Source: Flabesymbios commensalis (taxonomy: Eukaryota > Annelida > Polychaeta > Terebellida > Flabelligeridae). Taken from it: a DNA stretch of 64,000 nt. The stretch spans positions 61,222,107 to 61,286,106 of the forward strand of contig OZ024912.1 in NCBI GenBank assembly GCA_964017125.1, read 5' to 3'. A program made the translations under genes and the position numbers. Shown here piece by piece: positions 35,434 to 47,936 of this stretch. The notes under the pieces are model-generated. The model saw only the letters and a list, made by a program, of their open reading frames with translations. It did no database searches and was not told the DNA's origin. How positions within the stretch are numbered: the first letter of the stretch is position 1; every line of letters begins with the position of its first letter.

Positions 35434-37302
35434 GATGACAGTTTTTTCCACCTGTGAAGACAATAATAATATTAGTGATACAACTACTGAACATTCATAT
35501 CATGAATTTGTGAATAAGATACAGGAATATTTCAAATATATTCTGCTCCATGACCCATCTTCAGAAGCGAGAGAAAAGTGACAAGACTCGTACCTTGATA
35601 ACAAATTAGTAGAAGATCACAGGATTTCTTGGAGGATTTTGTGTTTTTGGGGAATTGAGAGTCATTGGGTTAGGCGCTGCTGTGCGAGCGGAGTGAGCTA
35701 TTTTTTTTTTTTAAGGGGGAGGGGGGAGTGTGGGACACCCCCCCCCCCCTCCCCTAAAAAGGTCTTCAGGAAACCCTGACCTGTATCATGACAACGAGAG
35801 ATGAGCCGTAAGACATTTACAACTGATATGATTCACTCCCTGTTATGGTGTTTGTGTTGGTCATCACAGCACATGGCTTGACACAAACACGTGGCTATCA
35901 CATGTCTTTCACACCATTACTAATTTTATAGTACGCCTACAACATTCCCCTTGGAAGTTTCTTTCCCAATCTTCTCTCCAGTGTTATCATAGGAGCAGCA
36001 CCCTTAGGCATGTTCCGCGATAATATATACCACCTACCTTCCAATATTTGAAATTTCTAGTAAAAGATGTGATTGAGGAGTTTTCACTTGTCACGAGCTA
36101 AAATAGCAATTTTAATCCCTTACAAAAAATTAAAAGAACCCGAGTGTTAATCATCACAACACTTCACCGGAGCAGAATTAGTGACCTATTTGTGAAGAAG
36201 CCATATCATGTGATTTTTATTTTACCATATGTATATATGTGTCCGAACACTTCAACCACATGTAGTTCCCAGGCTCCTGTGGTACTAAATGTATGCCATG
36301 CATGACTGCCCATACCATGCAAACATTTGGGTTTTAAATGCGCACTTCGCAGGCATTAACTTAGTGGTATCGATTTATAGTGCCTTCCACTGAAATTTAC
36401 AAATCAATTTACCTTTGCTATCCCATGACTACATGTGATACGGAAAAATATGTGTTTAGGTCCCAGAGTCTGTAATTTATAGTATTCTCAGAAACTGAAC
36501 GGCCTTGAAGGCGTTACCTTGTGTGCGAACTAGGTAATAGAAAGGCAGTTTGGTCCTGATTTTTCACTATGTCAAGTATAAAAAGTAGCGACGGTAAAAC
36601 ACCTCCCCTGAAGTAACATTATGCTTTAAGTCGCTATAAACATGACAGACTAATAGGAACATTATCTCTTTTCGTTCATTTTATGTTTTTTTCACTCCTG
36701 AAAGATTGTTTGTCGGCTATAAACGACATTTATTCAACACAAGAGCACAACTTTTAGGAGTGCTGTGTTTAGGCCTAAGTTGCCATGGTAGCACTTTAGA
36801 CCTCGTGTGTCCAAAGCCAATCATGTTGCCTGCAGATGCCATGTTATTCAACTTTGTCTGCAATTTGCGTGCATATAATAACAAAAATTGTGGTTTTCAG
36901 TGTTTCTATATGCGGCTAAATATATGTTAAAATACACATTGGTTTCGAAATGTTATGTTATGACGCGAATCTGGCAAAAACGTGGATTTTCAAGGGGATG
37001 TCCCAACTTTCTGTCATTAAATCAGTACATTGTATAGTATAATCCCTTTGACAGCCCAGACGTTGTTGTCGCGTAATAGCTATCCCACAGTAAACACTGA
37101 CCTGTGATGATGTAACACGGTTTCTGAGAATTTAAAAATCTGTGATAAAGTTGTGTTCCATCTTTCATCAGTTTAAGATAAATAATATTTTTTTCTAGAC
37201 TAAGTTTAGCTGGATAATTTATTAGTGGCAGATTATTTATATATCTAAAAAGACATCATATCAGATATGCATGGGAATATAATGGCTGAGAAAGGGATTA
37301 AG

Positions 37303-37575
37303 GGAGGGGGCCCTAGGGTAGTGGTTAGCACCGCTGCCTTTCATGCTAGAATTGGGAGTTCGTTCCCCGTCTCGGCGGTTTGAAAGAAACAAAAATGTTT
37401 CTTCCCCATCCACTCATAAAAAACTCCTGTGTCTGGAGGGCATTGTGGGGAGCCTCCGTGAACGAGAGGTAACGTGATCGGCCTCAGACCGCCAGGGTTC
37501 GAATCCTGTGTCTGGAGGGAAGTGTCATCTCACCATCCTCAGGAGGATCTCCTGGCCCAATTTAGCCTGTAGTGT
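37303..37575 (+). mobile_element. tRNA-derived SINE copy (partner of 24658)
   Basis: Same head, box A and box B words (TAGTGGTTAGCACC, GGTTCGAATCC) and the same truncated tail as 24658-24925; inherited through the duplication. Confidence 0.88.
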
Positions 37576-37579
37576 ACAC

Positions 37580-38062
37580 ACATCAGTGTTATCGCGCCAT
37601 GGGAGAGGGGTTGGATAGCATGCGCTAATTTGACGTTCTGGGGTAGTTTGTTCCAATCTCTGATGGTTCTGACTTAGAATATATTGTTAGCACCTGATCT
37701 GATGCGTGCGTCTGCTTTCTGCAGGTGGTGTGTTGGTAGGGCCACCTCACCGCAAGTTGCCTTGTATGTTCAGCATTGTAAGTCTCGCTGCAGTCCCTCT
37801 GGTCTGGAGTCCGAGTGTGTCCCATTTCAGATTTTTCACTATCTCCGCCGATGTTAGTTCACTTTCACATGTTTCTTGCTTACTTCTATACTGGTTTGTC
37901 ACAAAGCGTGCAGCTCTATGCTGTATCTTCTCCAGGCTGTTGATTTCAAATTGTGCACTGGGGTCACAGACAGATGAAGCATACTCCAGACCAGACCTCA
38001 CCATGGATATGCAGCCGAGTTCTTTAAGGCGTTGAGGGCAACCCTTAAGATTGTGCCGGATA
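37580..38062 (-). mobile_element. LINE A fragment (copy 2)
   Basis: Partner of 24930-25421: MVRSGLEYASSVCDPSAQF, EKIQHRAARFVTNQYRS, EIVKNLKWDTLGLQ.RGTAA. The frame from 37747 to 38004 is still open and reads through RTGTAARLTMLNIQG-like residues typical of the family. Confidence 0.85.
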
Positions 38063-38840
38063 AACCCTATAGACCAAGAGTCAGGGGTGATTTAATCATA
38101 ATCATTGACCAAGTCTATGTATGGTATCATTGGAAAAGTTAGCTATTCAGGGTTCAGAAGAGTGAAGTCTAAGTGTCGCTAGCGGTGGAGCCGGAAGTTA
38201 GAGGTCAATGAACCCTTCAACCCCAAAGGTTATTTGTATCACTATTAATTATGTAAAAATCGCTGTAATCACAACAATATAGGCGTGTGACATATCAATA
38301 TGATTGTAATTTCATCACAAACTCGGAAAAAGACTTCTTAAATGTCGCTAGCGGCGAAACCAGAAGCTAGATGTCAATGAAGCCTTTGACCCCAAGGTAA
38401 TTTGTTATCACTATTACTCGTGAAAATCGCTTTATTCACAACAATATATTCACATATCAATATCACAGTAACTTAACCACAAACTCGAAAATATGAATTC
38501 TTAAGTGTCGCTAGATTTCGAACCAGAAGTTGGAGGTCAATGAACCCTTTGACCCCAAGGCAATTTGTTATCATTATTACTTGTGAAAATCATAATAATC
38601 ACATCAATAGAGGCATTACCACGAACACAAAAATATAAATTCTTGAGTGTCGATAATTTTGAACCAGAAGTTGGAGGTCAATGAACTTTTTGACACCAAA
38701 GTAATTTTTTATTACTGTTACTATATGAAAATCGCTATAATTACAACAATAGAGGCGTGTGACATATCAATATGACGATAATTTAATCATAAACTCGAAA
38801 ATACACTTTCAAAATAAAATAATCTACAATAAATTGTTAA
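38063..38840. repeat. Satellite of about 165-bp units, copy 2
   Basis: Units start near 38208, 38378, 38542 and 38686, plus a partial leading unit (38063-38207) that copy 1 lacks. The copy 1 gap lies between two AACCCT words, so a short-homology deletion explains it. Confidence 0.8.
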
Positions 38841-38869
38841 TGTAAATGTGTAATTTATTAAAAATAATG

Positions 38870-40760
38870 CATGATGGTGGACTGGTGGACTTACCGTAGT
38901 CAACCAGCTGACTCTTGAACGCTGCCATAGTTTTTGATTCTATGGCAGCTGCCGGAAGAGAATTCAAATCAGGGATAGTTTGATGCCAAAAAGAATTTTG
39001 TCCCAGTGTGGTGTTAGCTCTAAGATGTTTATAGGCCTGATTGTGCCCACCACGTGTTCTTCTGTCTGCTGGGATTAAACGGTCATTGATAGGAATTTCG
39101 ACTAGCTCATTTAAAATTTAGAACATGCTTACAAGCCTAGAATTTTTTTGTTTTTTTTTCAAGTCAGTCCAGCCCAGGTTCTGAATGAGAGATGTCACAC
39201 TGGCTGTTTGTCTATAATTTTGGGTGACAAATCTTGCTACTGATTTTGAATTTAAGGATGATCTGACCAGGGAGAAATAGGCAGTCTCCCTTAGTTTAGG
39301 GGGACATGCCTTCAGGTTTCTACGAAGGAAGCCCAGAGTGAAATTTGCTTTACTTGTAATTTTGGTATTGTGGGCCTCCAATTCCAGGGTCTCGCTAAGG
39401 CAAAGACCAAGATATGGTGTTGATCAGACGTCCGCTAGTGTTTCGCCTTTAAGGGTGTAGTCAAATTCCCGGTTTATTTAATTTCGGCCAGGACACCCTC
39501 AGGACCGAGCATTTCGAGAAGATGAAACACATCCCTCATCGATCTGCCCAGTCCTGTAACGCAGATAGGTCTCTCTGCAGCTGCTCCTGATCTGCTCAAC
39601 ATTTTATCGGGCGATACAGAAGACAGTCATCTGCAAAGAGACGAACCTGCGACGAGACCGTGGAAGGGAGGTCATTAATGTAGGTCAAGGAAAGTAGAGG
39701 TCCGAGAACAGTACCCTGGGGCACACCGGACTTTACACGGGCTGATTCTGAAGAGCTGTCATCAACTACTACTTTTTGGGTTCTATTGGTCAGGATATTT
39801 TGAATCCAATTAAGAGTTGTTCCCGAATTCCGTAGAGGTCGAGTTTGTGTAAGAGGCGTTGGTGGGGGACAACGTCAAAGGCCTTACTAAAATCTAAGAC
39901 AACAACATCTGTTTGTGTCTTGCCTTCAAAATTTTGAATAAATTCATCAGTTGTAAACAAAAGCTGGCTTTCGCATGAGTGTTTTGAGCAAAAGCCATGT
40001 TGTACAGGTGTTAAAATTTTGTTTTCCGAAAAATGGGACATAATTTGTTTACAAATGATGTGTTCGAGTAATTTGGCACACACACATGTGAGGGATATCG
40101 GCCTGTAGTTTTCCGGAGAGTGCCGATCCCTTTCATGAAGACTGGGGCAACATTAGCCTCTACCCAGTCATCTGGTAATTTGCCCGTCTGTAGAGATTGA
40201 TCAAAAATAATTTTAGGAAAGGGAGATATTTCGTTGGCAGCATTCTTCAGAATCAGATTCGGGAGCTCGACTGGTCCGGGTGCCTTCCCGCCGTTTAAAC
40301 CCTCGAGTAACTTAGTTACACCTTGAACAGTAATTTCAAATTCAGGCATTTCAGTATTCGGTGGTCCGGGTAGTTTAGGTTTATTAGTGGCGTCTTCCGA
40401 GGTAAAAACTGAGCAAAATTGGTTGTTTAATATTTCGACCTTACGTCTGCTATCTGAAGCAAAATTGGTTGTTTAATATTTCGGCCTTACGTCTGCTATC
40501 TGAATGCAGCTGGCCGTTTTCCTTCAAAGGAGAGACACCATTTCCATCCTGATGTTTTGATTTGTTCTAACGCCAGAGTGGTTTTGAATTTTTTTGTTCT
40601 AAAGATTCAGAAAGTTTGTTTTTCAAAAAAGACCACTTGGCACACCTAATGGCACGCTGGGTCTGCCGTTTATATAATTTGTACTTTGCCCAAAGGTCAG
40701 CTTTATTTGTACGCTTGGCTTTATTCATCATTATACATGGAGCTCACCAGACATGTTAGT
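38870..40760 (-). mobile_element. LINE B, 5'-truncated CR1/L2-like reverse transcriptase
   Basis: Minus strand, in order: NGGKAPGPVELPNLILKNAA and WVEANVAPVFMKG (entry to the RT domain), CAKLLEHIICKQI, LTPVQHGFCSKHSCESQLL, VVVLDFSKAFDVVPHQRLL (first catalytic Asp block), SGVPQGTVLGPLL, then the catalytic FADDCLLYR near 39625-39650, and downstream TLGFLRRNLKACP, RFVTQNYRQTASV and a C-terminal RRTRGGHNQAY...LNSLPAAAIES. The reading frame changes several times. A 46-bp tandem duplication (40411-40456 and 40457-40502) is one cause. Dead, no 5' end or endonuclease domain in view. Confidence 0.9.
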
Positions 40761-40906
40761 GAGTTAAATAGAAGTAAAAAAAAATATTTTCAGCCAGTAA
40801 ATATTTTTTAAATGGCGAAAAACGTGGTTCGCGATATTGGGAGTACGACCTAACTGTTATAACTTACTGTAAGTAACAGTAACAGAAGGGTTGGTAGGCC
40901 TAGATT

Positions 40907-41332
40907 TATACCCGCCGTCAGATTATCTTGTATCGCATGCTTTTCGCCGATTTTTCAGCCAATTCTCAACTGATTTTGCTGAAATTTTGCAAGGACTATT
41001 TTTGAGTCATGCGGCGATTACCGTGAAATTTTCATCAAAAAATATTATGTAGTTCAAAAGATAGACCATTTCACATGTAGTAAATTTAAAATTACAACGT
41101 CCCTCTATAAACCCATTAAACTGGTTGAATTAAAGTTTGTTTTTAGCCCTGAATTGCATTACATGGCAGATAGTCTAACTTTTTAGATCTACAATATTTT
41201 CCGATAAAAATTTCACGGTAGTCGCCGAGTGACTCGCAAATAGTCCATACAAAATTTCATAAAAATCGGTTAAGAATTGACTCAGAAATAGGCGAAAAAC
41301 CTGGGATACAAGTTAATCAGACGGCGGGTATA
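40907..41332. mobile_element. 426-bp palindromic element, TATACCCGCCGTCA ends
   Basis: Ends TATACCCGCCGTCAGATTA and AATCAGACGGCGGGTATA are inverted repeats; the arms meet near CCATTTCACATGTAGT / CTCTATAAACCCATTAAA. First of five copies in this window. Confidence 0.85.
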
Positions 41333-41537
41333 TGTAAAATTGCATAACTACTTAAAAAGACATGTGGTAAATTTATAATTATGACGCCCCTCTATCAACC
41401 CATTAACTTGAACTAGCATCCACCATGCTGGAAGTCGGATTGTCACATCGCCATCTTGGATTGGGGTGATTTGGCCCCCCCCCCTACCACACATTTAACA
41501 ACACACAAACAACATATTTGAGCATTTAACTGGTGAT

Positions 41538-41675
41538 TATACTCGCCGTCATTTTTAATATTTTAATAGAAAATGGCCTTTGCAAAATTTCAAGGAAAAC
41601 AGTTCAAAATTGACGGAGAAATCGCCGAAAATCATGCGATCCTGGTTGATCATTTTTAATTTGACGGCAACTATA
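41538..41675. mobile_element. Deleted copy of the CGCCGTCA palindromic element
   Basis: Keeps the left tip TATACTCGCCGTCA and the right arm (GCAAAATTTCAAGGAAAAC, CATGCGATCCTGGTT, TTTGACGGC); the central part is missing. Confidence 0.75.
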
Positions 41676-42100
41676 CTAAAAGTCACTTTAATTATGTCAT
41701 TTTCGCGCTGCATGTTTTTTCGCTCATTGCTCAAGCAATTTTCATCCGATTCTCATGAAATTTGACAAGCGTTAGTTTCTAGTCTTACGGCACCTGCCCT
41801 GAAAATTTCAGGGGAAAATATTATGTAGTTTAAAAGTTAGACCATTTGACATGTAGTTTTTGCGAATTATGACGCTCCTCTATAAGCCCATTGAACGCTA
41901 TCAGCTTCAATCACGAAATTCCACTACATGTCAAATGGTCTAACTTTTGAAATACTCATTCAAATTTCATGAAATTTTCAGGGTAGGTGCCAGAATAGTT
42001 GAAAAGAGTGCTTGCAAAATTTCATGGAAATTGATTTAGAATTGACTGAGAAATCAGTGAAAAACACCCAACGCTGGTGGAAGTTGACTGCAACTATATA
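41671..42100. mobile_element. CGCCGTCA palindromic element, subfamily with GTTGACTGCAACTATA end
   Basis: Arms centred on GACATGTAGT...CCACTACATGTCAAATGGTC. Very similar to 58493-58915. Abuts the preceding deleted copy, so the two may be nested or tandem. Confidence 0.8.
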
Positions 42101-42109
42101 GGTACTTTC

Positions 42110-45100
42110 AATAAATTTTAAAATTGTCTAATAAAATTATGCTGAGCCTTTTTTCATAACTGCCCACATGCTAGAATAAATAATTGACCTCATTCCACAG
42201 TTTTCACTGAGCAAGAAAAATGCTGTGCCAGATCAAAATCTGACCTAATGATAAAAACATCCAAAAGCTGTGACCTTAATTTTGCAAATTCCGGCAGGGA
42301 TACAGAAGCCAAAACATCACCCAGACACTTAAACTTTTTGAAGCAGCTAAAGAAAACTACTGAGATGTTGTATCCGTATATATCAGGTTTTAAGATACAC
42401 CAGGGCACCCAATGAGTGCCCCGCAATACTGTAACAGAGCAAATAGGTCACACAACTATCAGAAAATTTGGGCATAGCCTCCGGCCCCAGTTTTTTCATG
42501 GAAGAAGAACAATTTTGATGGATTCTCATCCTTATAGCCATGAAACTTCCATTTTTACCCTCAGTGCGCCCCATGAGGAAGTGCAGGGTAGGCAAACAAA
42601 ACTTCACCCAGGTTTTACCATGGGCAAACTAGTGCAGCCTTCCCCAGGCATCTCAATTCTTCGAGATGCCCACATTGTTCTGTCCAACCGGTCTTAATGA
42701 TGTCCTCCAGAACTTCCTCATAGGGCAGTGGACATAGTCTATTTTCATTTTTTTACAAAAATTTTTAAATGGCACCTGCGTAAAAAAAATTATCAGAAGG
42801 GATCACAGCATGCCTGTTCCTGGTTCCACTTACCTCTTCAAGCACTTGTTGCAACAATTATGGAATTAAAGGCGAGAGCTGGCACCCTTTTTCATAATTG
42901 CGAGAAATCTAATGATGGGAACCCTCGGAAAAGGTGATAAAAGTGTCATTCAAAGAAAATTATTTTTTTAATTCTACAATAATGGCTTCATTTCTATCAG
43001 TAATAGTGAGCAAGAAGAAGAAACAAACAGAGAAAAATATGTCTCTTATTGCAGTGAATCACAAATTCACATAAATCCTGAAAAAAACACGAAAAACCCC
43101 ATCATAATGACTGTTTGAATGTACAAACGAAGCACTTTGTTTTTCATATTGTATAATATTAACCTGATTAGAGTCTACCGAACGCTCATTTAAAAGCTGA
43201 AATGATATTTTGTCCCACAAGTTTTTTTACATGCCGCATGGTTTTTCCTTTTTTCGCCCACCTGTGACGTCACGCCGTCTTACAGAATGTTTACCGTCGG
43301 ACAGACTATCCAATCTCTGTATTTTAAGCTATTATCGCCCAGCCGGCATTCGCAATTGCCGGCATACCATATCAATAATATTGCATTGACACACTGATTA
43401 GCAGAGGTTTACTACCAAAATTACTCCAAATTATCACAATCATTTAACATTTGAAAATATGTAAGATATCTTAAATGGCTAAATATAAGATAGGCAAATT
43501 ACAAACAATTTATAGTTGTGAGTTGGACAATCAATCAAACAATCAGGAACAGTAGTTTCAACCCACGGTCTGCTTTGGCAGTGCAACGTCGGCAACAACC
43601 ATCCCAATTTCACGACCTATTTTTTGTTCAACCTATTTTTAGCTTTCACAAATAATAGCTGATACTATCTATAGTAGTATCTATAGTTTACCCCCGAATT
43701 GTTAAATCGTCACAAAAGCACTAAATTTGGACCACGTATAACCAAGGCCATATAGATCTAGTCTACTTTTGATTTTTCGCGGAGCCAATTAGGCTGAAGT
43801 CCTGCCGTGGGCGCCATATTTGACAAATCCAAGATGGCTGCCATTCAAATTAGGGTCATGTCATAGATATTCTGTAATATATCTATTGGTCATGTCATAA
43901 CTTGTAACCTGATAGACGTAGAAACGCATGTAATAGCACGTTTGTATGGTTTTCGAATATGTAGGCCTATAATTGATTTATGATGCTTTGAAGTTGATTT
44001 GGGAATTATTTAAAGCACAAAAATATATGTAAAAGTTAATTTTGTCAATATATATATAGGCCTACAACATGCTACCGGTTTAAAAGACGCAGATCAGCAA
44101 CATAATCGTCTGTGTCAGGCATTGATAACTAACCCATCCATAAGATTTGGTACCAGAGCCAGTCTTTGGAGTTGCTGTGTATCAGCCAGATAAATTCAAA
44201 ATGGCCGCTGTATATAACAAGCCCACGTCATAACCTGCAACTAATAACAGTAGAGACACACTTAATAACATTTTTTCTACGGTTTTCATAAACGATTTTA
44301 AAATATAGTAGTTGCTCAAAGGCAGTAAATATTCTAAAAAACGTACTAGAAGCAAAGGAGTTGCATCAGACGTCAAAATTAATAGCTTATTATTTTATTT
44401 GTTTGTAAAAGCCAATTTTCATCCAGGACGAAAATTGTTTTTAAAAGGTTTTATTGACCGTTCACATGTCAACTTTGACATATTGGTCATTTTTATTTCT
44501 TTTATTTTTTGTACGTTTTTATTAGGTGGTGCGAATTGGTTATACTTTCGGTTGGTGTTATTATACCACGAATTTGAACAGTTTGGGTCACTGCATATGT
44601 CCCCTGGGCTCTGATTCAACCACTGCTACCAATGAGCTATCCTGGCGTCACCAACATATTTTAAAATCCAAGATAAGTTTTAAACTTAAAAAGGTGGAAT
44701 TAAGTAAAGTAACATTTTGTTTACATTTTTTACCATGAGGAATATATTTATAATTACGATACATGTAATATTACAGTCACATATGTACATACACATATTC
44801 CCAATGTAGCTGTACAACATTTTCTGTTTGATTATATAATAACAAACACAACCCTTCTTTGTAATACTTGTAACCTGGATAGCTAATATTATCAATAAAT
44901 TACATGAGCATTATTGCTAGAATAATCTGATAATGGTTGCAGATACATTTAAACCTTAACGCTCATATTTATTGAAATATGTCAAAAATTCATCTTGAAA
45001 TATCATGTACTACACAATACATTTTATATTACACAAGAAAAAGGAATCATCTGACTTAAATATAATATTTGTTGTATGTTAAAAACAATGAAAGCTAGCC

Positions 45101-45650
45101 AATCTTTGAGTACCAGTCTCATGGCATTCAATTTAACTACACAATGTATATCTATATTACTGAAGCTTGCACAATATAATTTATGTTAACATACAATAAT
45201 TATGTAGCAATCAATTCAACTGTGAAGCAGATCAACCGCTTAATTGTAACTCAGAATAATAGCATTTATAATAATAATATTCTAGTATAATATTATAATT
45301 GTGACTCAAGGATAAAAAACAAAAATTAGATTTTTATATTACTGTCTTAGATTTTACGCGACCCAGCTATAAAACTTTAGTTATTTCATCACTGCTAATA
45401 TATCCATCCTCATACTTGACAGCTATGTGGATCTGACACCTGCCATACAGTATTTACAGTACCTCTTTGTACAGTGTAAGAGGATGGAGCATGCTTTGCT
45501 TGAGTGAGCAATGGTTGTCATAAACGACCACCATTTTTTTCTATGCTTATACCATAGCCACGCCCCCCCCCCAAAAAAAAACAGCAATGATTTACTACTA
45601 CTAAATATACCATAGCCACCCCATGTGTCAAATTATATATTTTGTAATGG
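42110..45650. other. No gene recognised
   Basis: Overlapping minus-strand frames at 42190-42607 (with DFDLAQHFSCSVKTV) could be the relic of a transposase or another protein, but I cannot place them. Near 43255-43275 CACCTGTGACGTCACGCCG combines an E-box-like and a CRE-like word. Two diverged segments with GTCATAACYTGYAAC..ATA near 43900 and 44230 repeat each other. The rest is AT-rich. Confidence 0.4.
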
Positions 45651-45668
45651 TTGATTGCTTGCAAATAA

Positions 45669-45985
45669 GGGCGGGGGCCCTAGGGTAGTGGTTAGCACCG
45701 CTGCCTTTCACGCCAGAGTTCGGGGCTCGGTTCCCGGTCTCGGTGGTTTGAAAGAAACAAAAAGTGTGTTTTTCCCCATCCACGTGTGAATGTCAGTATT
45801 GTGGGGAGCCTCCGTGACCAAAAGGTAGCGTGCTCAGCCTCAGCCCGCCAGGGCTCGAATTTCGAATCCTGTGTCTGGAGGACAGTGTCATCTCAATCAT
45901 TTTACCATCCTCAGGAGGTTCTCCTGGCCCAGTTTAGTCTATATGTGCACAAAGGTGGACTAAAGCCCGATTCATTTCATTTCAT
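45669..45985 (+). mobile_element. tRNA-derived SINE, full length, with target-site duplication
   Basis: Direct repeats TTGCTTGCAAATAA at 45655-45668 and 45986-45999. Box A TAGTGGTTAGCACC at 45686-45699 and box B GGCTCGGTTCCC near 45724; second tRNA-like part TGACCAAAAGGTAGCGTGC; tail ends CATTTCATTTCATTT. Length 317 bp. Closest to the 17448 copy; 24658/37303 form a second, tail-truncated type. Confidence 0.93.
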
Positions 45986-46249
45986 TTGCTTGCAAATAAA
46001 ACGGGCTTGCAGTACAGATCCGCTCAGACCAAATCTACATAGAATGAAAATCCAGCTTGAATGTTTGTTATTGCAATAGATAACTAGAGGTGCATGTAGC
46101 TGAAGCAACAGGGAATTTGGGAAATAAGAAATGTGGTTAAAATGAATTGTATATTGGGCAAAAAAATGATGATAACCTAATCTATAAATGAAATATATAT
46201 AAACGTAATATTCTGGTAATAGTGAAAAAACTTGAGACTACACAAGTAA

Positions 46250-46465
46250 AACATTTGCCACATTTTGTTACATTTTGCAACATTTGCAACATCTGCACAA
46301 ATTAGCAACATTTTGCAACATTTGCAATATTTCGCAACATTTTGCATCATTTGCAACAATTGTAACATTTTCAACAAGTGCAACATTTGCAACATTTTTC
46401 AACATTTGCAGCATTTGCAACATTTTGCACCATTTTCAACTTTTGTAACATTTGCAACCTCTCCA
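46250..46465. repeat. Array of 9- and 10-base units (AACATTTGC / AACATTTTGC)
   Basis: About 22 units in a row alternate between 9 and 10 bases around the consensus AACATTTKGC. Frames through it give repetitive leucine/methionine-rich or asparagine/cysteine-rich peptides, which are an artefact of the repeat. Confidence 0.85.
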
Positions 46466-46466
46466 A

Positions 46467-46960
46467 CGTTCCCAGCTAACAAAATGATGCTGCGACAACC
46501 CTGTGACAACGTAGTGGTGTCGTTTTGATCACGTTGTCACAACGTTTATAAAAAACGTTTTCCCAACGTTGTTACCACCTTTGTACAACCCACCACAACG
46601 TTCCTCCAACGTTTGTACAACTTCAATACCATCTCATAATAAGCAAAAAAAACATATTTAATTTTTTTTTTTCTGTTCAGATAACGTTGTCAGAACGTTA
46701 AAAATAACGTTTAATTGTAACGTTGTCACAACATTTTTACAACCTCGCTACAATGTTTCTCCAACTTTTGTATAACCTTCGTATAACCCCTGTTTTATCT
46801 ACTAATGTGGAGAAAACAATATGATTTTTCAACTTGTTGGTTCCGATAAAGTTATCAGAACCTTTAAAAACAACGTTTGATTTTAACCTTGCTGCAACCT
46901 CGTTGCAACATCCCATATTTTCCAATAATACAACCCAGCTATCACGGAACGTTTAATGTT
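46467..46960. repeat. AACGTTGTCACAACGTT-rich repeat
   Basis: Starts CCCAGCTAACAAAATGATGC, then many ACAACGTT / AACGTTGT words and two diverged internal copies (about 46500-46690 and 46690-46900). It resembles the CCCAGCAAACA-ended elements at its left end; the right end is unclear. Confidence 0.55.
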
Positions 46961-47361
46961 GTTTTAATGACGGTCTGGCGTTGCAAACGGTGTTCCAGCA
47001 TTAAAGCAATCTCTACAACTTCTGTAAAACATCCCATATTTATCCCTGCAAATAATATGCTCAAAACACAAGCTTTTTTTTCATTCAATTTATTTTGTTG
47101 ATACAAAGAACATAATTTTCCTCAACTGGAATCTGCGCCTTTTCGATTTATATGATGTCTCGAGGATCCTCTTTCAGACTTCTGGAATGACAATAAATAA
47201 ATTTAAAGCATGATATAAATGCGCAACGACCGATTTATAACTCATTTTTGTCTTCTTTATTAAGCTTGTAGTTTAGGTATACATAAATGACACTAGGTAA
47301 ATGTTAACATCGCGTTGAAATCGTTGAAAAAAGTTAAAAGTACCCCGGTAATTACAACTAC

Positions 47362-47466
47362 CCTGCAAACATGGGGAATTCACCCAATGCTGTTTCAATG
47401 TTGGCCCACCGTCTTCGACGCTGGTCCAACATTGAAACAGCATAGGATGAATGCCCCGTGTTTGCT
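47362..47466. mobile_element. CAGCAAACAC palindromic MITE, copy in tandem with the next
   Basis: CCTGCAAACATGGGGAATTC to GCCCCGTGTTTGCT, with TTTCAATGTTGGCCCACCGT and its complement around CTTCGACGCTGG. Confidence 0.85.
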
Positions 47467-47471
47467 CCAAA

Positions 47472-47578
47472 CCAGCAAACACCAAGCGTTGGCCCAATGT
47501 TGGAATAATGTTGGTCCAGCGTCGAAGACGATGGGCCAACATTAACCCAGCAATGCGCCAACGCTTGGTGTTTGCTGG
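47472..47578. mobile_element. CAGCAAACAC palindromic MITE, best copy
   Basis: A 107-bp imperfect palindrome: CCAGCAAACACCAAGCGTTG, ATGTTGGTCCAGCGTCGAAG at the centre, CAACGCTTGGTGTTTGCTGG at the right. Only five bases separate it from the preceding copy, so one may have landed beside the other or they share a junction. Confidence 0.9.
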
Positions 47579-47936
47579 GAAGTTGCCATAAAAATTAAAC
47601 CACTATATACCATTGTCTTAAACAATTTTATCAGAGACATTAATCAAATACAATATTAAACAATACAATTTATATGACATTATCATAATTATACTCGCTA
47701 TGATCAAGGAATGATGTATTATCCCACTTTGACAAGTTTTGCTGGTATCTAGAATTAATATATTTAGTGACAATTTATATATATAAACACTACTTTTATC
47801 TAATAACATAATAGTAGTCTTAGTAGTGACTAGTGCGTCCTACAATACAAAGAATTTGTCACAAATAGTCCTTGAATTACCATGGGCAGTAGAGACAGTA
47901 GAGTAATTGTTGGAGATATACCTTACCTTGAGCTTT

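Larger units (their letters stand above)
26918..39532. repeat. Tandem duplication, copy 2 (carries LSM6)
   Basis: Partner of 16868-26683. Longer because of a 2,739-bp insert (29845-32583), one extra satellite unit near 29150, a segment of about 96 bp at 33658-33753, about 150 bp near 38063 and about 400 bp of LINE B (38840-39245) absent from copy 1. It lacks the 17448 SINE. Confidence 0.9.

Noticed and set aside
42190-42697. Overlapping frames suggesting a transposase relic (DFDLAQHFSCSVKTV)
   Set aside because: The resemblance to a helix-turn-helix transposase segment is too weak to support a call.
46177-46528. Leucine/methionine-rich and asparagine/cysteine-rich frames on both strands
   Set aside because: Products of the AACATTTGC array read in different frames.
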